Below, in pieces: positions 33,944 through 44,699 of a stretch of 64,000 bases of DNA. This DNA comes from Acheta domesticus. Its lineage: Eukaryota; Arthropoda; Insecta; Orthoptera; Gryllidae. The translations under genes were made by a program, and so were the position numbers. The notes below the pieces were generated by a model. That model was not told the origin of the DNA and did no database searches. It saw only the letters and a program-made list of their open reading frames with translations. Positions within the stretch are counted from its first letter, which is position 1. Each line of letters starts with the position of its first letter. The DNA lies in contig JAHLJT010003656.1 in the NCBI GenBank assembly GCA_031308135.1, forward strand, positions 49,894,421 through 49,958,420. Reading direction: 5' to 3'.

Positions 33944-34911
33944 GAGTATGCGAGTTTTAACAACTCAAGTTAATTGAACAGGCAAAATTGTTATAAACAA
34001 TAGTTAGTTAAGAGCAGTATTGACTTCTATAGTTCGAGCATAATGACTTCGATCTTGAATTACAGATGAAAGTCTTACAACCTTTTGTTCTTCTAGAAAG
34101 ACTTGGGTTGAAAGCAGTTGAGCAGTGGCTGCTTTTGAAAGTTTTGGCGTATGGTATGACGTCACAAGCGGGCCAAATATTCCACGAAGTGGCTTAGATG
34201 CACGTGAAGTTTGTGCAACAAACTTGTGTGTGTTTCAATTCTAGGAGCAGACTCAAAAATAGAATTAAACCAGGGTTGCCAGATTGGGGAATTTTGTCCT
34301 CAAAATGGCGATTTTTTTCGTTATGGAGAATGAATGGGGAATGTATATGGACAAGGATATGTTTGGGGATTATTTGGGGAAATTATTTTGATCCGATGTC
34401 AAGTTAGAAATATTATTCTCTCAATTATTCTTAATGAAAATGAAACAATAGACGTCACTCTCACATTTTTATGGATCATAGAGAGCAAAATGTTTATAAT
34501 TAATATTATGTAAATAAAATAATAATAATATAATAATTATTAAAATAAAATTATTTAAATTAAATAAAAAAGTTGACATAATGTGAGAGAGTATGGTAAG
34601 TGCACTATAGAGGAAATCTATTTTTCTGACATATGTGAAACTCGTATTAGGGAAAATTAAAAGTTATTGACATTTTTATTGTTATGATTACAAAAATATT
34701 ATTAATAGATAAAAATTAATTCTTCAACATATATTTTTGTCCGTTTATTTTCCCATTCCCATTCTTTAATTTCTGTTCTGCTCAATAGAATTGGCAAGAT
34801 TTTTTGAAATTTATGTTGTGGCGTGAAAATTCCATTATATACTAAATAATTATCTTAACATTGCCATACAAATGTAGATTTTTTTTTTGCAATATTTCCT
34901 TTTAGGAAGTA
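33944..34911. other. AT-rich stretch without recognised gene
   Basis: 34271-34420 contains CCAGGGTTGCCAGATTGGGG, resembling a transposon start, and several GGGGA words, but no partner end was found. The rest is AT-rich. Confidence 0.35.
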
Positions 34912-34990
34912 TCGTTGAAGGCTCGGAGTCGAAACGACTCCGCTGGGCGTTCTAGGGGGTAAACAAAAGTCGGACTTTCTAGTGTTAAAA
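34912..34990. mobile_element. possible piggyBac-like terminus, second copy
   Basis: GGAGTCGAAACGACTCC (a hairpin) is followed by GCTGGGCGTTCTAG, and further on by TTTCTAGTGTTAA. In reverse this starts TTAACACTAGAAA, with a CTAGAACGCCC block inside. It shares GGAGTC, a TGGGCGTTCTAG core and a terminal TTAA with 33000-33040. Confidence 0.3.
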
Positions 34991-35754
34991 TAATTAGTAC
35001 TTTTTTCCGACACTATTACTGCGTGCCGTCTACTTGATGTACGCTTCATGAAGAAGCGGATGTTATCAGTCCGGCGGCCTGCATCAGTTATTTCAGTGGC
35101 GGAAAGTGCTCCTCAGTGACAGAGATCGTTCTCACATTTAGGGGTGCGAAGTATCACAGACACTGCGTTTCGCGACCTTTAAGCTTAATTTCGGAGAAAC
35201 TTTGAAGATCGCCGACGTGTAACACTTTGACGAGAATGCTGCACGCTGCAGTGATTTGCTGAGCGTAGATAATGCAATTTAGTACGATGGCTCCTATTGC
35301 GTCTTAGTCTGGCTGCTCAACTATGGTCCTGAATAGAAATAGATGAACTTTTATTACTGACAAGAAAGTTGAATGGTGCAAAGTGTTCATCAATATGTGT
35401 TCTCCAAATGATATTTAACGTGTTCGTATTATTTTCAAAATTTCTTTCGGGTGCTTTTATGAATGTAATTTCATATTAGTAAATGTTCATTTTGTAATTA
35501 ATGTATTCGCGTTCGAGTGAAAACGCAAAATTGTTACTCAACAACATACTTTTTCTACCTCGTGTAGATTGTCTGTTATGCGTATCATTGAGCTTTAAAC
35601 ATTTACGAACTAATCGTACGGCGTGGCGGGTAAGGAAGAGGCCGAGATTGCAGCAACAGACAATAGCGGACGCAATGGGCCAGGAGGGGAAGAATCGACG
35701 CCCCGCGACCACGCGGCCAGTGGGGCAGTTACAGACAATCGGCAACATCTCTAT
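34991..35754. other. stretch without supported gene
   Basis: Mixed composition. The open frame 35501-35872 runs into the following CT/CACT tract and has no recognised domain. Confidence 0.35.
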
Positions 35755-36108
35755 CTACTCTCACTCTCTCCCCCTGACTTTCACTCTATCTCACTTTCTC
35801 TCACTCCCACTTTTACTCTCTCTCACTCCCACCCTCACTCTCTTAACTTTTACTCACCCTCTCTCACTCTAACTTTATCTCACTCTCACTCTTTCTCACT
35901 CTAACTTTCACTCTCACTCTAACTTTCTCTCACCCTTTCGCTTTCTCTCCCTCAGTCTCTCTCATTCTATCTCTGACTCTAACTCTCTCTGACTTTCTCT
36001 GACTCTCAGTCTCTCTCAATCTCTTCACTCTCTCTTAGTCTTTCTCAATCTCTTCATTCTCTTAGTCTTTTTCACTCTCTCTAACTCTCTCTCTCTCTCC
36101 ATTTTCAG
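35755..36108. repeat. degenerate (CTCTCA)n-type pyrimidine tract
   Basis: Long run of CTCT, CACTCT and AACTTT units with no fixed period; overlapping Ser/Leu/Thr-rich frames follow from it. Confidence 0.9.
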
Positions 36109-37310
36109 CTGGCAGCCTATGGATGCAGAATGGAGAGGAAAACGGGAAGAGGGTGAATTGCTAACCTGCACGATTAATAATGCTTGTGAACTTTCAAAGT
36201 GAAGGACGATTTGGCATAGACAGTAAATTGGTTTCGTTAATGCTATTTAGTAAAATCAGTTGAATATCGCAATGGTACATTAATATTTTCGGCCTTGGAA
36301 GCAATTTGCAACTAATTTACACATTGTTAACCCTTGTAATAAACACATACACATATAAGTACGGAGATCATTCCAAAAGAAAAGTCTGATAATTAAATAA
36401 ATAATGCTACCTGAATCAACACGTTATTAAGAAATGTACGTTTATTGAAGTCTATTCTACTTCAGTTCATATTCACTATCACATATTCATCTTTCAATTT
36501 TAAACATTTTTTTGTATCTTGAAAATAATTTTCTATTGAATTTAGGGTGTTCAACTAATTTGAAACTGCAGTTTTCAACGTTTCGGCGTCTTTAAATCGC
36601 TATCCACTAAAAAAGATTTTCACATGTAGGAACAGGTAAACGTTGCTAGGTGTAAGGACAAGACTGTAGGGAGGGTGATAGAACAGATCCCAACCATACT
36701 CTTGATCTGAAAATCAGGAAAAGTAAACAATATTGTACGTTCATCTCTTCATTCTCCCCTGCCTCTATCCACCATCAATTCCGGAATATGTCTAATACAG
36801 TAGCAGGTTTTCACCAACTAATGTGTAATTAATCCATAAGCTTTGTGTGATTATACGGGTCATTCTGATCAAGGATTTTGGAGGATTTTCATCGTTGAAC
36901 GAGCTCTTCATAACAAGTGACAGAATAATCTGGGAAAATGTTTGACGCGGGCAGCACACTATGCATTGTATTTTCTAACCCGGCCGTTCTTTACAAGTTT
37001 TAGTTCATCGTAGACACTCTGAAAGCGAACAATGTTTACTAATCTTAAAGGGAAATGTATTATTCCCACACCTTAAATCGGGGTTTATGGACCCCCTCGA
37101 CCACAAACCGATGCAAAGTTGCTTCGTACATTAGGAAAGCCACTTAAAATAATGTGTATGGACAGTGTCATTTAATAAACAAAAAGGAGTTGTGAGTAGC
37201 GGTATACAAATTACTCTTTATTATCATTAAATTTGTAGAAGTGGAGTATGTTAAAAGGTAACTACATTGAGGTTTATACTGTTACTAGGAAATCCGGCAG
37301 ACGTTGTTCT
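36109..37310. other. AT-rich stretch without recognised feature
   Basis: No coding, RNA or repeat-family signal recognised up to the pyrimidine tract at 37311. Confidence 0.4.
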
Positions 37311-37460
37311 GCCGTTCATCTTCCTCTTTCCCCTCCTATTTCCCTTTCTCACTCACTTTTCTTCTCTCCTTCCCTCCCTCCCTCCCTCCCTCCCTCCCTC
37401 CCTCACCTTGTCCCTGTCTGTCTCTGTGTGTCTCTGGTTCTGTCGCTCTCTGTCCCTCTC
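37311..37460. repeat. pyrimidine tract with (CCCT)n core
   Basis: Uninterrupted CCCT/CTCC tetranucleotides at ~37369-37404 lie within broader C/T-rich sequence. The tract precedes the R2 repeat, as a CT tract does near the copy at 6590. Confidence 0.9.
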
Positions 37461-37511
37461 ATACACATTTACTTGCAGATTCTGCACGTATTTGAGGCCT
37501 TCGGCCTCAAA

Positions 37512-37790
37512 ACTTTAGTTTTTAAGGCCCTAGAACGCCTCATGTAGGAGTTATTTAACGATATTAATTTCAAATGCTGCCGAGTGTGTTGCAGCTTGCA
37601 TTTTACGTGAATATGTAGTGGATATGTAGTGAATATGTAGCGCCATTTAGTGGAGTTACAACAGAATTAACAACACATAAACCTTCTCGGTGAAAAAGCA
37701 CGTAGAAGTGCCAACTTTCATGGAGATCGGTCCAACGGTATTGAAGTTTTGCTCTTTTATACATACCAACATCCTGTTTTATATGTATAG
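37512..37790 (+). repeat. dispersed repeat R2, longest copy
   Basis: The left part (TTTTTAAGGCCCTAGAACG, TTATTTAACGAT, GTGTTGCAGCTTGCATTTTAC) aligns with 49289-49400. The right part (GGAGTTACAA, AAACCTTCTC, AGATCGGTCCAACGGT) aligns with 6590-6735. The two partial copies therefore cover different parts of one ~280-bp unit. The upstream sequence CGGCAGACGTTGTTCTGCCG (37291-37310) is an inverted repeat and may mark the element's real 5' side. Class unknown. Confidence 0.65.
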
Positions 37791-37963
37791 ATCGTTTCGT
37801 TTATTCTCTCTAAAAGAGTTAATCTTTTTTTAAGAAAATGACAGGATACAATACAGTACTTCGAATGTAAAGGGCATTATTATTTAATAATTTTTGAAAG
37901 AGTCATTGCTAAGGGCGTTCTCACTGTTTTACACCATGGCATCGCAGTGCCCATCTTACTCTA

Positions 37964-38136
37964 TACTGCGATTTTCTTAACTTTGCCCCAGGCAGGAATC
38001 AGCTGTTGACGGTTTTCATCCAATCGGGAGCTTGAACGTCACCATAGTGACGTCACTGTCGCGAAATATAAGCTCCCGATTGGATGGCAGCGAAACAGCT
38101 GATTCCTGTCAGAGGCAAAGTTACGAAATCGCAGTA
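37964..38136. mobile_element. long-hairpin MITE M2 with CRE-like loop
   Basis: The two halves are complementary over ~75 bp. TACTGCGATTTTCTTAACTT on the left pairs with AAGTTACGAAATCGCAGTA on the right; CAGGAATCAGCTGTT and CATCCAATCGGGAGCTT pair with AAGCTCCCGATTGGATG and AACAGCTGATTCCTG. TA flanks both ends, consistent with TA target duplication. The central loop contains TGACGTCA (38049-38056), the full cAMP-response-element consensus. No coding capacity. Confidence 0.85.
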
Positions 38137-38269
38137 TACCCCTTAGTGTCAATGTTCAGTGCTCAACGCCCAACAAGTTAGACTTCTTCTTTCGAAGGTT
38201 CATTACGTGTGATCCCCCACTATATCTAGGACGGAGTTTGGAGCCTCTAATGGCCGCCCTGCTAACTGA

Positions 38270-38455
38270 TGTGATTGATTGATTGTTCGAGATTCCGGAC
38301 GTGTCAACTTCCGAAGCCATTAGTCGCATATGTGTAGTGCGTGTTTTTTTCTCGGGAGTTGGCGGTGATCTTCCCCCGCTGGATGGATAGATCCAGCGCC
38401 TACCTACCGTTGACTAGTAGGGTTTTCCCCAACCAGGTATCTTTACCTGTGGTGA
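38270..38455 (-). mobile_element. tRNA-derived SINE (family A), copy 4, 3' part only
   Basis: The complement gives the SINE A 3' third: the AACCCTACTAG region, CCAGCGGGGGAAGATCACCG, a TTGACACGTCCGGAA variant of the end sequence, and an (AATC)n tail read as GATTGATTGATTG at 38270-38284. The 5' two thirds are absent. Confidence 0.8.
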
Positions 38456-39590
38456 ACGTAATTCGGAGGGAAGTATTTTGCTATAAAAATGTAGTTCATC
38501 TGCACAGGACCCGGTCTTGTAAACATTATTGCGAGAAAGGAAGTTGATAATTTGTAGGTAGTTGATAATAGGTAGTTGTAGGTAGTTGATAATAGGTAGA
38601 AACTATAAGGATTATTTTCAAACCTAAACAAGTCATCGTATGACACGACAAAACCTCATACGAAAAAAACACCTCTCTAAATATCTAAATAAAACTAATG
38701 GTATCACATGACTGCAAACATGTTTGAGGGTTCTTTGATATTGAAATGAAAGTAATGGTGTAGTTTTTATTGCTTTGAACTCCTTTGTTAATGTTTTTGG
38801 ACATCTTTTTTAATTCCTCCAGGAAGAGTGAAGAAATTAGACCAAGTGTGTAAAAAATACTATATGAGCAAACATTTACATATAGCACTTTTCCTAAGTA
38901 AGTCAAATAAAAAAGCAGTAAACCAATTTTACAATAAATAAAACAATTAGTAAAATAATGATATGATCAGTAATGTAGTCTCATCGTCAAGTTGCCCAAT
39001 ATTAAGATTAAAATCAGGCAAATATAAAAGCATTTCAGATACAGTAAACATATCATCTAAATTCCGAGAAGTCTTTCAATATTTTCATATTTACAATAAA
39101 AACTAAATTTTATAAAATAATAGCTAATTTAGTACATTGCATGTTTATATTAGATATTATATAAGAATTTATTTTTTAATGCCCATATCATAAGGATTGG
39201 AACTCGTTTGTAAATGTCCTTTATGAATATAACCATTCATACAATCATCATCTAGCATTCAGCATCATCCAGTAATTCATTGCTAGTTGTACGAAACCTA
39301 CAAAAGAACATTACTACTCATACAACACACCACAAAATCATTATTTAATGCACAATCTAAAAATATACACCAGGGATGGTTTTCAATATTCCCTTTCCAA
39401 CAGTAGAAACTAAATCTTACAAAACGTTCGCGCAAAGCAACTCATCGCAGGCTTGCTTCACATCTCCGTATTAGCGGCACAATCAAGGGTGAAATACGAC
39501 CAGGAACTCAATTTCGGTATCTGGCGGCCGCCGCGTTTTCCAGAGGTCGTGACATATCGGCGCCCCGCACGCCATACCTTGCAACTCCCA
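38456..39590. other. AT-rich stretch, small tandem only
   Basis: A short tandem of GTAGGTAGTTGATAATAG units lies at 38553-38602. No other feature recognised. Confidence 0.4.
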
Positions 39591-39599
39591 GCCACGCCT

Positions 39600-40895
39600 C
39601 GCCTCGCATCTCTCGCCTCACACGATTCGCGCCTCTCGCCTCTCTTCACACCTCTCGCCTCGCACGTTTCTCTCCTCTCGCCTCTCGTCACACCTCCCGC
39701 CTCACATGATTCGCTACTCTCGTCTCTCGCCTCTCCTCATACCTCCCGCTTCGCACGATTCGCTACTCTCGCCTCTCGTCACACCTTCCGCCTCGCACGA
39801 TTCGCTACTCTCGTCTCCCGCCTCTCCTCATACCTCCCACCTCGCACGATTCGCTACTCTCGCCTCACACGATTCTCTCCTCTCGTCTCCCGCCTCTCCT
39901 CATACCTCCCACCTCGCACGATTCGCTACTCTCGCCTCTCGTCACACCTCCCGCCTCACACGATTCCCTACTCTCGTCTCCCGCCTCTCCTCATACCTCC
40001 CACCTCGCACGATTCGCTACTCCCGCCTCACACGATTCTCTCCTCTCGTCTCCCGCCTCTCCTCATACCTCCCGCTTCGCACGATTCGCTACTCTCGCCT
40101 CTCGTCACACCTTCCGCCTCGCACGATTCGCTACTCTCGTCTCCCGCCTCTCCTCATACCTCCCACCTCGCACGATTCGCTACTCCCGCCTCACACGATT
40201 CTCTCCTCTCGTCTCCCGCCCCTCCTCATACCTCCCACCTCGCACGATTCGCTACTCTCGCCTCACACGATTCTCTCCTCTCGTCTCCCGCCTCTCCTCA
40301 TACCTCCCGCCTCGCACGATTCGCTACTCTCGCCTCTCGTCACACCTCCCGCCTCACACGATTCCCTACTCTCGTCTCCCGCCTCTCCTCATACCTCCCA
40401 CCTCGCACGATTCGCTACTCCCGCCTCACACGATTCTCTCCTCTCGTCTCCCGCCTCTCCTCATACCTCCCGCTTCGCACGATTCGCTACTCTCGCCTCT
40501 CGTCACACCTTCCGCCTCGCACGATTCGCTACTCTCGTCTCCCGCCTCTCCTCATACCTCCCACCTCGCACGATTCGCTACTCCCGCCTCACACGATTCT
40601 CTCCTCTCGTCTCCCGCCCCTTCCTCATACCTCCCACCTCGCACGATTCGCTACTCTCGCCTCACACGATTCTCTCCTCTCGTCTCCCGCCTCTCCTCAT
40701 ACCTCCCGCCTCGCACGATTCGCTACTCTCGCCTCTCGTCACACCTCCCGCCTCACACGATTCCCTACTCTCGTCTCCCGCCTCTCCTCATACCTCCCAC
40801 CTCGCACGATTCGCTACTCCCGCCTCACACGATTCTCTCCTCTCGTCTCCCGCCTCTCCTCATACCTCCCGCCTCGCACGATTCACTCCTCTCCC
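39600..40895. repeat. pyrimidine-rich minisatellite with ~397-bp higher-order repeat
   Basis: Basic units of ~26-50 bp share CACGATTCGCTACTC, CTCCCGCCTCTCCTCATACC and CTCGCCTCTCGTCACACC. They combine into a larger unit. The marker ACACCTTCCGCCTCGC occurs at 39781, 40107 and 40505, and a CCCGCCCCT(T)CCTCAT variant at ~40216 and ~40612. The last two large units are thus ~397 bp apart and the first interval is 326 bp. A 569-residue Ser/Pro/Thr/His frame spans the array, but near-identity at DNA level and tandem structure argue against a gene. Confidence 0.92.
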
Positions 40896-41388
40896 CTCGC
40901 CCCTAGTCTTGCCTGTTTCCACGCCTCTACTCGGTATGCCCTGCAACGTCCCGCTACATCCCGTTGCGTCCAGCCACGCTCTGCCAATCGACGCTCCGGC
41001 AAGTGCTGCCTCACAACACCTCGCCTCGTTGTACCCATTGACGGAAACAGGAGGGTTCATGGGGACCAGCGCTTTGTTAAGAGCAATACAGATATAGAAA
41101 CGGTTGACAATGGCATAGACAATACAAATAGACATAAAAACAAAAAAATACACAAAAATTGAAATCACTATTGAATGTGCGAAACGTCGACCGCATAATA
41201 AATGCATCAACTACCAATTTTTAATTCCTGAAATCAATCTAGATTGAACCTATATGGTCCAAACATAATAGTACCATCTACGTATCTACAACACAATAAC
41301 AGCATCAACAGGAAGAAATAACAATTTCAATAAAAATACGTTTATTATTTAACAAAAATCCTCGATGCCCCTCCCTCACAAAACGATC
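40896..41388. other. stretch between two minisatellites
   Basis: Unique sequence; C-rich at first, AT-rich after 41090. No feature recognised. Confidence 0.4.
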
Positions 41389-42170
41389 GTCCGGATCCGC
41401 CCTTGACTGTCCCCCACTGTCCCACCTTTCTCTGCATACCTCCTCGTGTCCCGCTCGGCCCCGCCCCCAAACCGGATCGTCCGGGTCCACCCCTGGATAT
41501 CTCCTATTGTCCCACCTTCCTCACCGTGTCCCGCGCGGCCCCGCCTCCCCAAAACGATCGTCCGGATCTGTCCCTGGCTGTCCCCCACTGTCCCACCTTC
41601 CTCCGCATACCTCCCCGTGTCCCGCTCGGCCCCGCCCCCAAAACGGATCGTCCGGGTCCACCCCTGGCTATCTCCTACTGTCCCACCTTCCTCGGCGTGT
41701 CCCGCTCGGCCCCGCCTCCTCAAAATGTTCGTCCGGATCCGCCCATGGCTGTCCCCTACTATCCCACCTTTGTCCACCGCGCCTCACCGTGTCCCGCGTG
41801 GCCCCGCCCCCAAACCGACCGTCCGGATCCGCCCCTGGCTGTCCCCCACTGTCCCACCTTCCTCCGCATACCTCCCCGTGTCCCGCTCGGCCCCGCCCCC
41901 AAAACGGATCGTCCGGATCCACCCCTGGCTGTCCCCCACTGTCCCACCTTCCTCTGCGTACCTCCCCGTGTCCCGCTCGGCCCCGCCCCCAAAACGGATC
42001 GTCCGGGTCCACCCCTGGCTATCTCCTACTGTCCCACCTTCCTCGGCGTGTCCCGCTCGGCCCCGCCTCCCCAAAACGATCGTCCGGATCCGCCTCTGAT
42101 TGTCGGCCGCTGTCCCACCTTCCTCACCGTGTCCCGCCCGGCCCCGCCCCGCCCCCTCGCGTGACCGGCC
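41389..42170. repeat. 90/81-bp minisatellite, nine units
   Basis: Units begin with GTCCGGATCC-like sequence at 41389, 41479, 41560, 41650, 41731, 41821, 41911, 42001 and 42082. Spacings are 90, 81, 90, 81, 90, 90, 90 and 81 bp. Other landmarks are CTGTCCCACCTTCCTC, GTGTCCCGCTCGGCCCCGCC and AAACGGATC. All spacings are multiples of 9, so three frames stay open on each strand and give Pro/Arg/Ser- or Gly/Arg-rich conceptual proteins. No gene is inferred. Confidence 0.93.
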
Positions 42171-42660
42171 TGCTCGGTGGCGCCTCCTCGCGGCCTGATA
42201 GCGTCTGCGGGAGCGCCCTGCGCGTCCCGCCGGCTGCCCCGTTGAGTAAATTCGCCGCCTTATCTCGGTTCGTCCTTTGTGGCGCAGGGCGGCGCGGCGC
42301 GCAAGCGCTCCTTTGCTGACAGAGGTAGCGCGCGAGAACGGGGGAAGGAGGGAATGGAGGTGGAAGAACCGGAGAAGTTGTGGGGATGTGAAGGCGGAAT
42401 GGAGGGAAAAGGGGAGAACGTAAGTTACAGCGTGAAAAAGAATTTGGAATATTGCGAGGAAATACTACAACATGAACAGCGATTGGCCCAGAGAACAAGT
42501 AAACACATCGAATGCGGAAAGGAGACGGGAAAATCACGGAAAATGTAAGAAAGTACCTCGAAGAGAAAAGAATGCTGTAAAACGATTATGAATTGAAAGG
42601 AATAATAATTATAATAATAATAATAGTAATAATAATAACAATAACAACAGGTTTACTGAA
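42171..42660. other. GC-rich island then AT-rich, no gene
   Basis: 42171-42340 is CpG-dense unique sequence with CCCCGCCCC boxes at its start. 42340-42600 is purine-rich, followed by an interrupted AAT run at 42601-42650. No domain was recognised in the open frames. Confidence 0.4.
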
Positions 42661-42669
42661 TGTTCAGCA

Positions 42670-42945
42670 ATCACTCAAATGTGGGGCATAAAATCTCAGG
42701 TCGTCCCGTTAGTTATCGGAGCTTTGGGATTTGTTCCGCAATATTTGTGTAAGAACTTGTCTAAACTCCCAGGTAATTCAAAAGACTGGGAAGTGCAAGA
42801 AGTTGCTTTATTTGGAACAGCTCACATTTTACGCAAAGTATTGTAGAGGCATCGACAGTCCCTAGATCTGCTCCTGAGGTAGCTGGTTGCAACATGGAGT
42901 AGATGTGTTTAGCCGACTCATAACATCTTTAGTCGTGATGTAGTG

Positions 42946-42992
<47 letters not shown>
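42670..42992 (+). mobile_element. non-LTR retrotransposon 3' end (family L-AAT), copy 3, best preserved
   Basis: An uninterrupted frame from 42670 to the TAG at 42844-42846 encodes 58 residues. It begins ITQMWGIKSQVVPLVIGAL, continues GFVPQYLCKNLSKLPGNSKD and ends GTAHILRKVL. This is the extreme C-terminus of the LINE polyprotein, and it is intact here where other copies are broken. A ~100-bp 3' UTR follows, with GACTCATAACATCT and GATGTAGTGG, and then an (AAT)n tail at 42946-42992. It is strongly 5'-truncated, as usual for LINE insertions, and is probably the youngest of the three copies. Confidence 0.9.
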
Positions 42993-42996
<4 letters not shown>

Positions 42997-43243
42997 GGCC
43001 CCGTGGCGCAGACAGTTGCGGCAAAGCGGCAACCGTCGTCGGTGCCGAGGAGGTTGCAGATTCGAGTCCTGCGTAGGCATGGTCGTATTTGTGTTTGTCC
43101 CTTCACACATCATCATTCTATCACCTCATAATTCACACTTGAAAGCGTAACAAACTTGTCGTTCCGAGGAATACAGCTGAAAAAGCTTATCCTAAAAGTT
43201 ACACACGTTAATCGCGCAGCGTGGTCAGAAATAGCAGATTCGC

Positions 43244-43285
<42 letters not shown>

Positions 43286-43340
43286 TAATAATAATAATAG
43301 TAATGATAATAGTGATGAAAATAATAGTAATAATAATATT
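42993..43340 (+). mobile_element. tRNA-derived SINE with (AAT)n tail, family B-like
   Basis: The head reads GAGTCGGCCCCGTGGCGCAG, with box-A-like TGGCGCAGACAG and box-B-like AGATTCGAGTCCTGC near 43050-43064. A ~170-bp body follows. The tail is a (AAT)n run with later AAC, AGT and GAT interruptions at 43243-43340. Its head follows directly on the (AAT)n tail of the LINE copy at 42670-42992, so the SINE probably inserted at or into that tail. Confidence 0.8.
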
Positions 43341-43345
43341 GACGA

Positions 43346-43890
43346 ACGCAAAAAGAAAGAAGCTTTGCAAAAATGTGGATGTCAGACAAGAGCGAAATAG
43401 TTCAGAAAAGAATGTAGTCCAGAGAGGGAATAAAATAGAATATCGTGAGTCAGAGTATAAAAATCTTAATTAAATTAAGCATGGGGAGGCTGAAGAGAGG
43501 GGGTAGAAGAGAAAATTCAATAAAGAAAGGTTCAAAACAATAAGTCGGCATTAGATGCGAAGAGAGATACAAGAAGGAGGCGATAGAGACCCACGGAAGG
43601 GATGTGGAGGATAGTTAGGAACGCCAAAAGAAGGAAACTTTGCAAAAATGTGGATGTCAGGCAAAAGAGAAATAGTTGAGAAAAGAATGTAATTAAGAGA
43701 GGAAATAAAGTAGAATCCCGTGAGTCACAATATAGAAATCTTAATTAAATTAAGCATGGGGGAGGCTGAAGAGAGGGGTAAAAGAGACAATTCAATAAAG
43801 AAAGGTTCAAAACAAGACCTCGGCGGACGACACTGAGAGAGATACAAGAAGGAGGCGATGGAGACCCACGGAAGGGATGAGGAAGAGCGA
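43346..43890. repeat. ~275-bp tandem duplication
   Basis: 43346-43625 and 43626-43890 are highly similar. Both contain TTTGCAAAAATGTGGATGTC, AAATCTTAATTAAATTAAGC, AATTCAATAAAGAAAGGTTC and GAGACCCACGGAAGGGATG. The first copy begins right after the (AAT)n tail. There is no coding role. Confidence 0.88.
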
Positions 43891-44328
43891 CGAACGAGTT
43901 ACGAAGGAGAACGAGCGAGTTAAATAAAGACAGGGCGGAGGGAAGGTGGGCGAGTAGAGGGAGGTCGCGTGACATCGGAGGAGGTCTATTTCTGGAGGAA
44001 GAACTCTGCATTCGTCTTGGTGGAAATAAAGGGGAAGTTGCGTTTTGGAGATTGCTGCGATTTCTGGGACACTTGGGGAACCTCTTAAGGGTTCTTTGCG
44101 GTTCCCTCAAGATTAAATGGTTTCAGCAAACCGTACTTTTTGAAGACGTAAACGACAAAGGGAGGATGGATCCTTTGAGCATTCTTGTAATTTACGTGTT
44201 CCATATATAGAAAATGATATCCGGTTTTTTCTTACATTTTATTTCTAGGTAATATTGAAGTTATTTGTGAATAGGAAGGAAGAATTAATATAGCAGAGAA
44301 TTGCGAAAAAATATTTAAAGAGGTGTTT

Positions 44329-44333
<5 letters not shown>
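43891..44333. other. stretch without recognised gene
   Basis: Purine-rich to 44100, then AT-rich. The open frame on the minus strand at 43745-44110 is low complexity and overlaps the duplication. Confidence 0.35.

Positions 44334-44381
<48 letters not shown>
44334..44381. repeat. (TA)n microsatellite
   Basis: About 24 uninterrupted TA units. Confidence 0.95.
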
Positions 44382-44384
<3 letters not shown>

Positions 44385-44699
44385 AGTGATACCGAATCCA
44401 TTACGGCTGCGAGCCTGAGAATTGCGCCGTGTTGCGCGACAGAGGGGCCGACGGCGGCGCCAGGCCACCCGCTGGACCCGCCCCCTAACGATTCGTCGCA
44501 CCCAAGTGTCCCGCAGCCTGGGAAGTCTTCCCGTGCACGTGCACGCCAGTACTTTTCCGCGGCGCTTCTCGCCTTCCCCATCCTCCCTTGAGATTTTCGT
44601 TCCCCCCCAGTCATTAATTTCTGCCCCTATTTGACAGAAAATTGAAGCGAGAGAGAACGAGTGCGGGTCTCTCATTTCTCGGCCCCAAAAACTTCCGAT

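Noticed and set aside
39453..41162. 569-codon open frame on the plus strand and a 463-codon frame overlapping it
   Set aside because: They translate a minisatellite; several frames are open at once, and units are near-identical at DNA level, including third codon positions. No start context, domain or splice pattern supports a gene.
39600..42170. CRISPR-like regular spacing of repeats
   Set aside because: Units are contiguous tandem repeats without unique spacers, and the DNA is eukaryotic in character; no cas genes.
41376..42537. Multiple Pro/Arg and Gly/Asp-rich frames on both strands
   Set aside because: All unit lengths are multiples of 9, so open frames are automatic; kept only as a repeat with a note on the frame-preserving spacing.
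42993..43070. Possible tRNA gene from the A and B boxes
   Set aside because: Acceptor and anticodon stems do not pair, and a SINE body with an (AAT)n tail follows; it is a tRNA-derived SINE. The same reasoning applies at 8960-9012, 25700-25752, 54058-54120 and 60808-60880.
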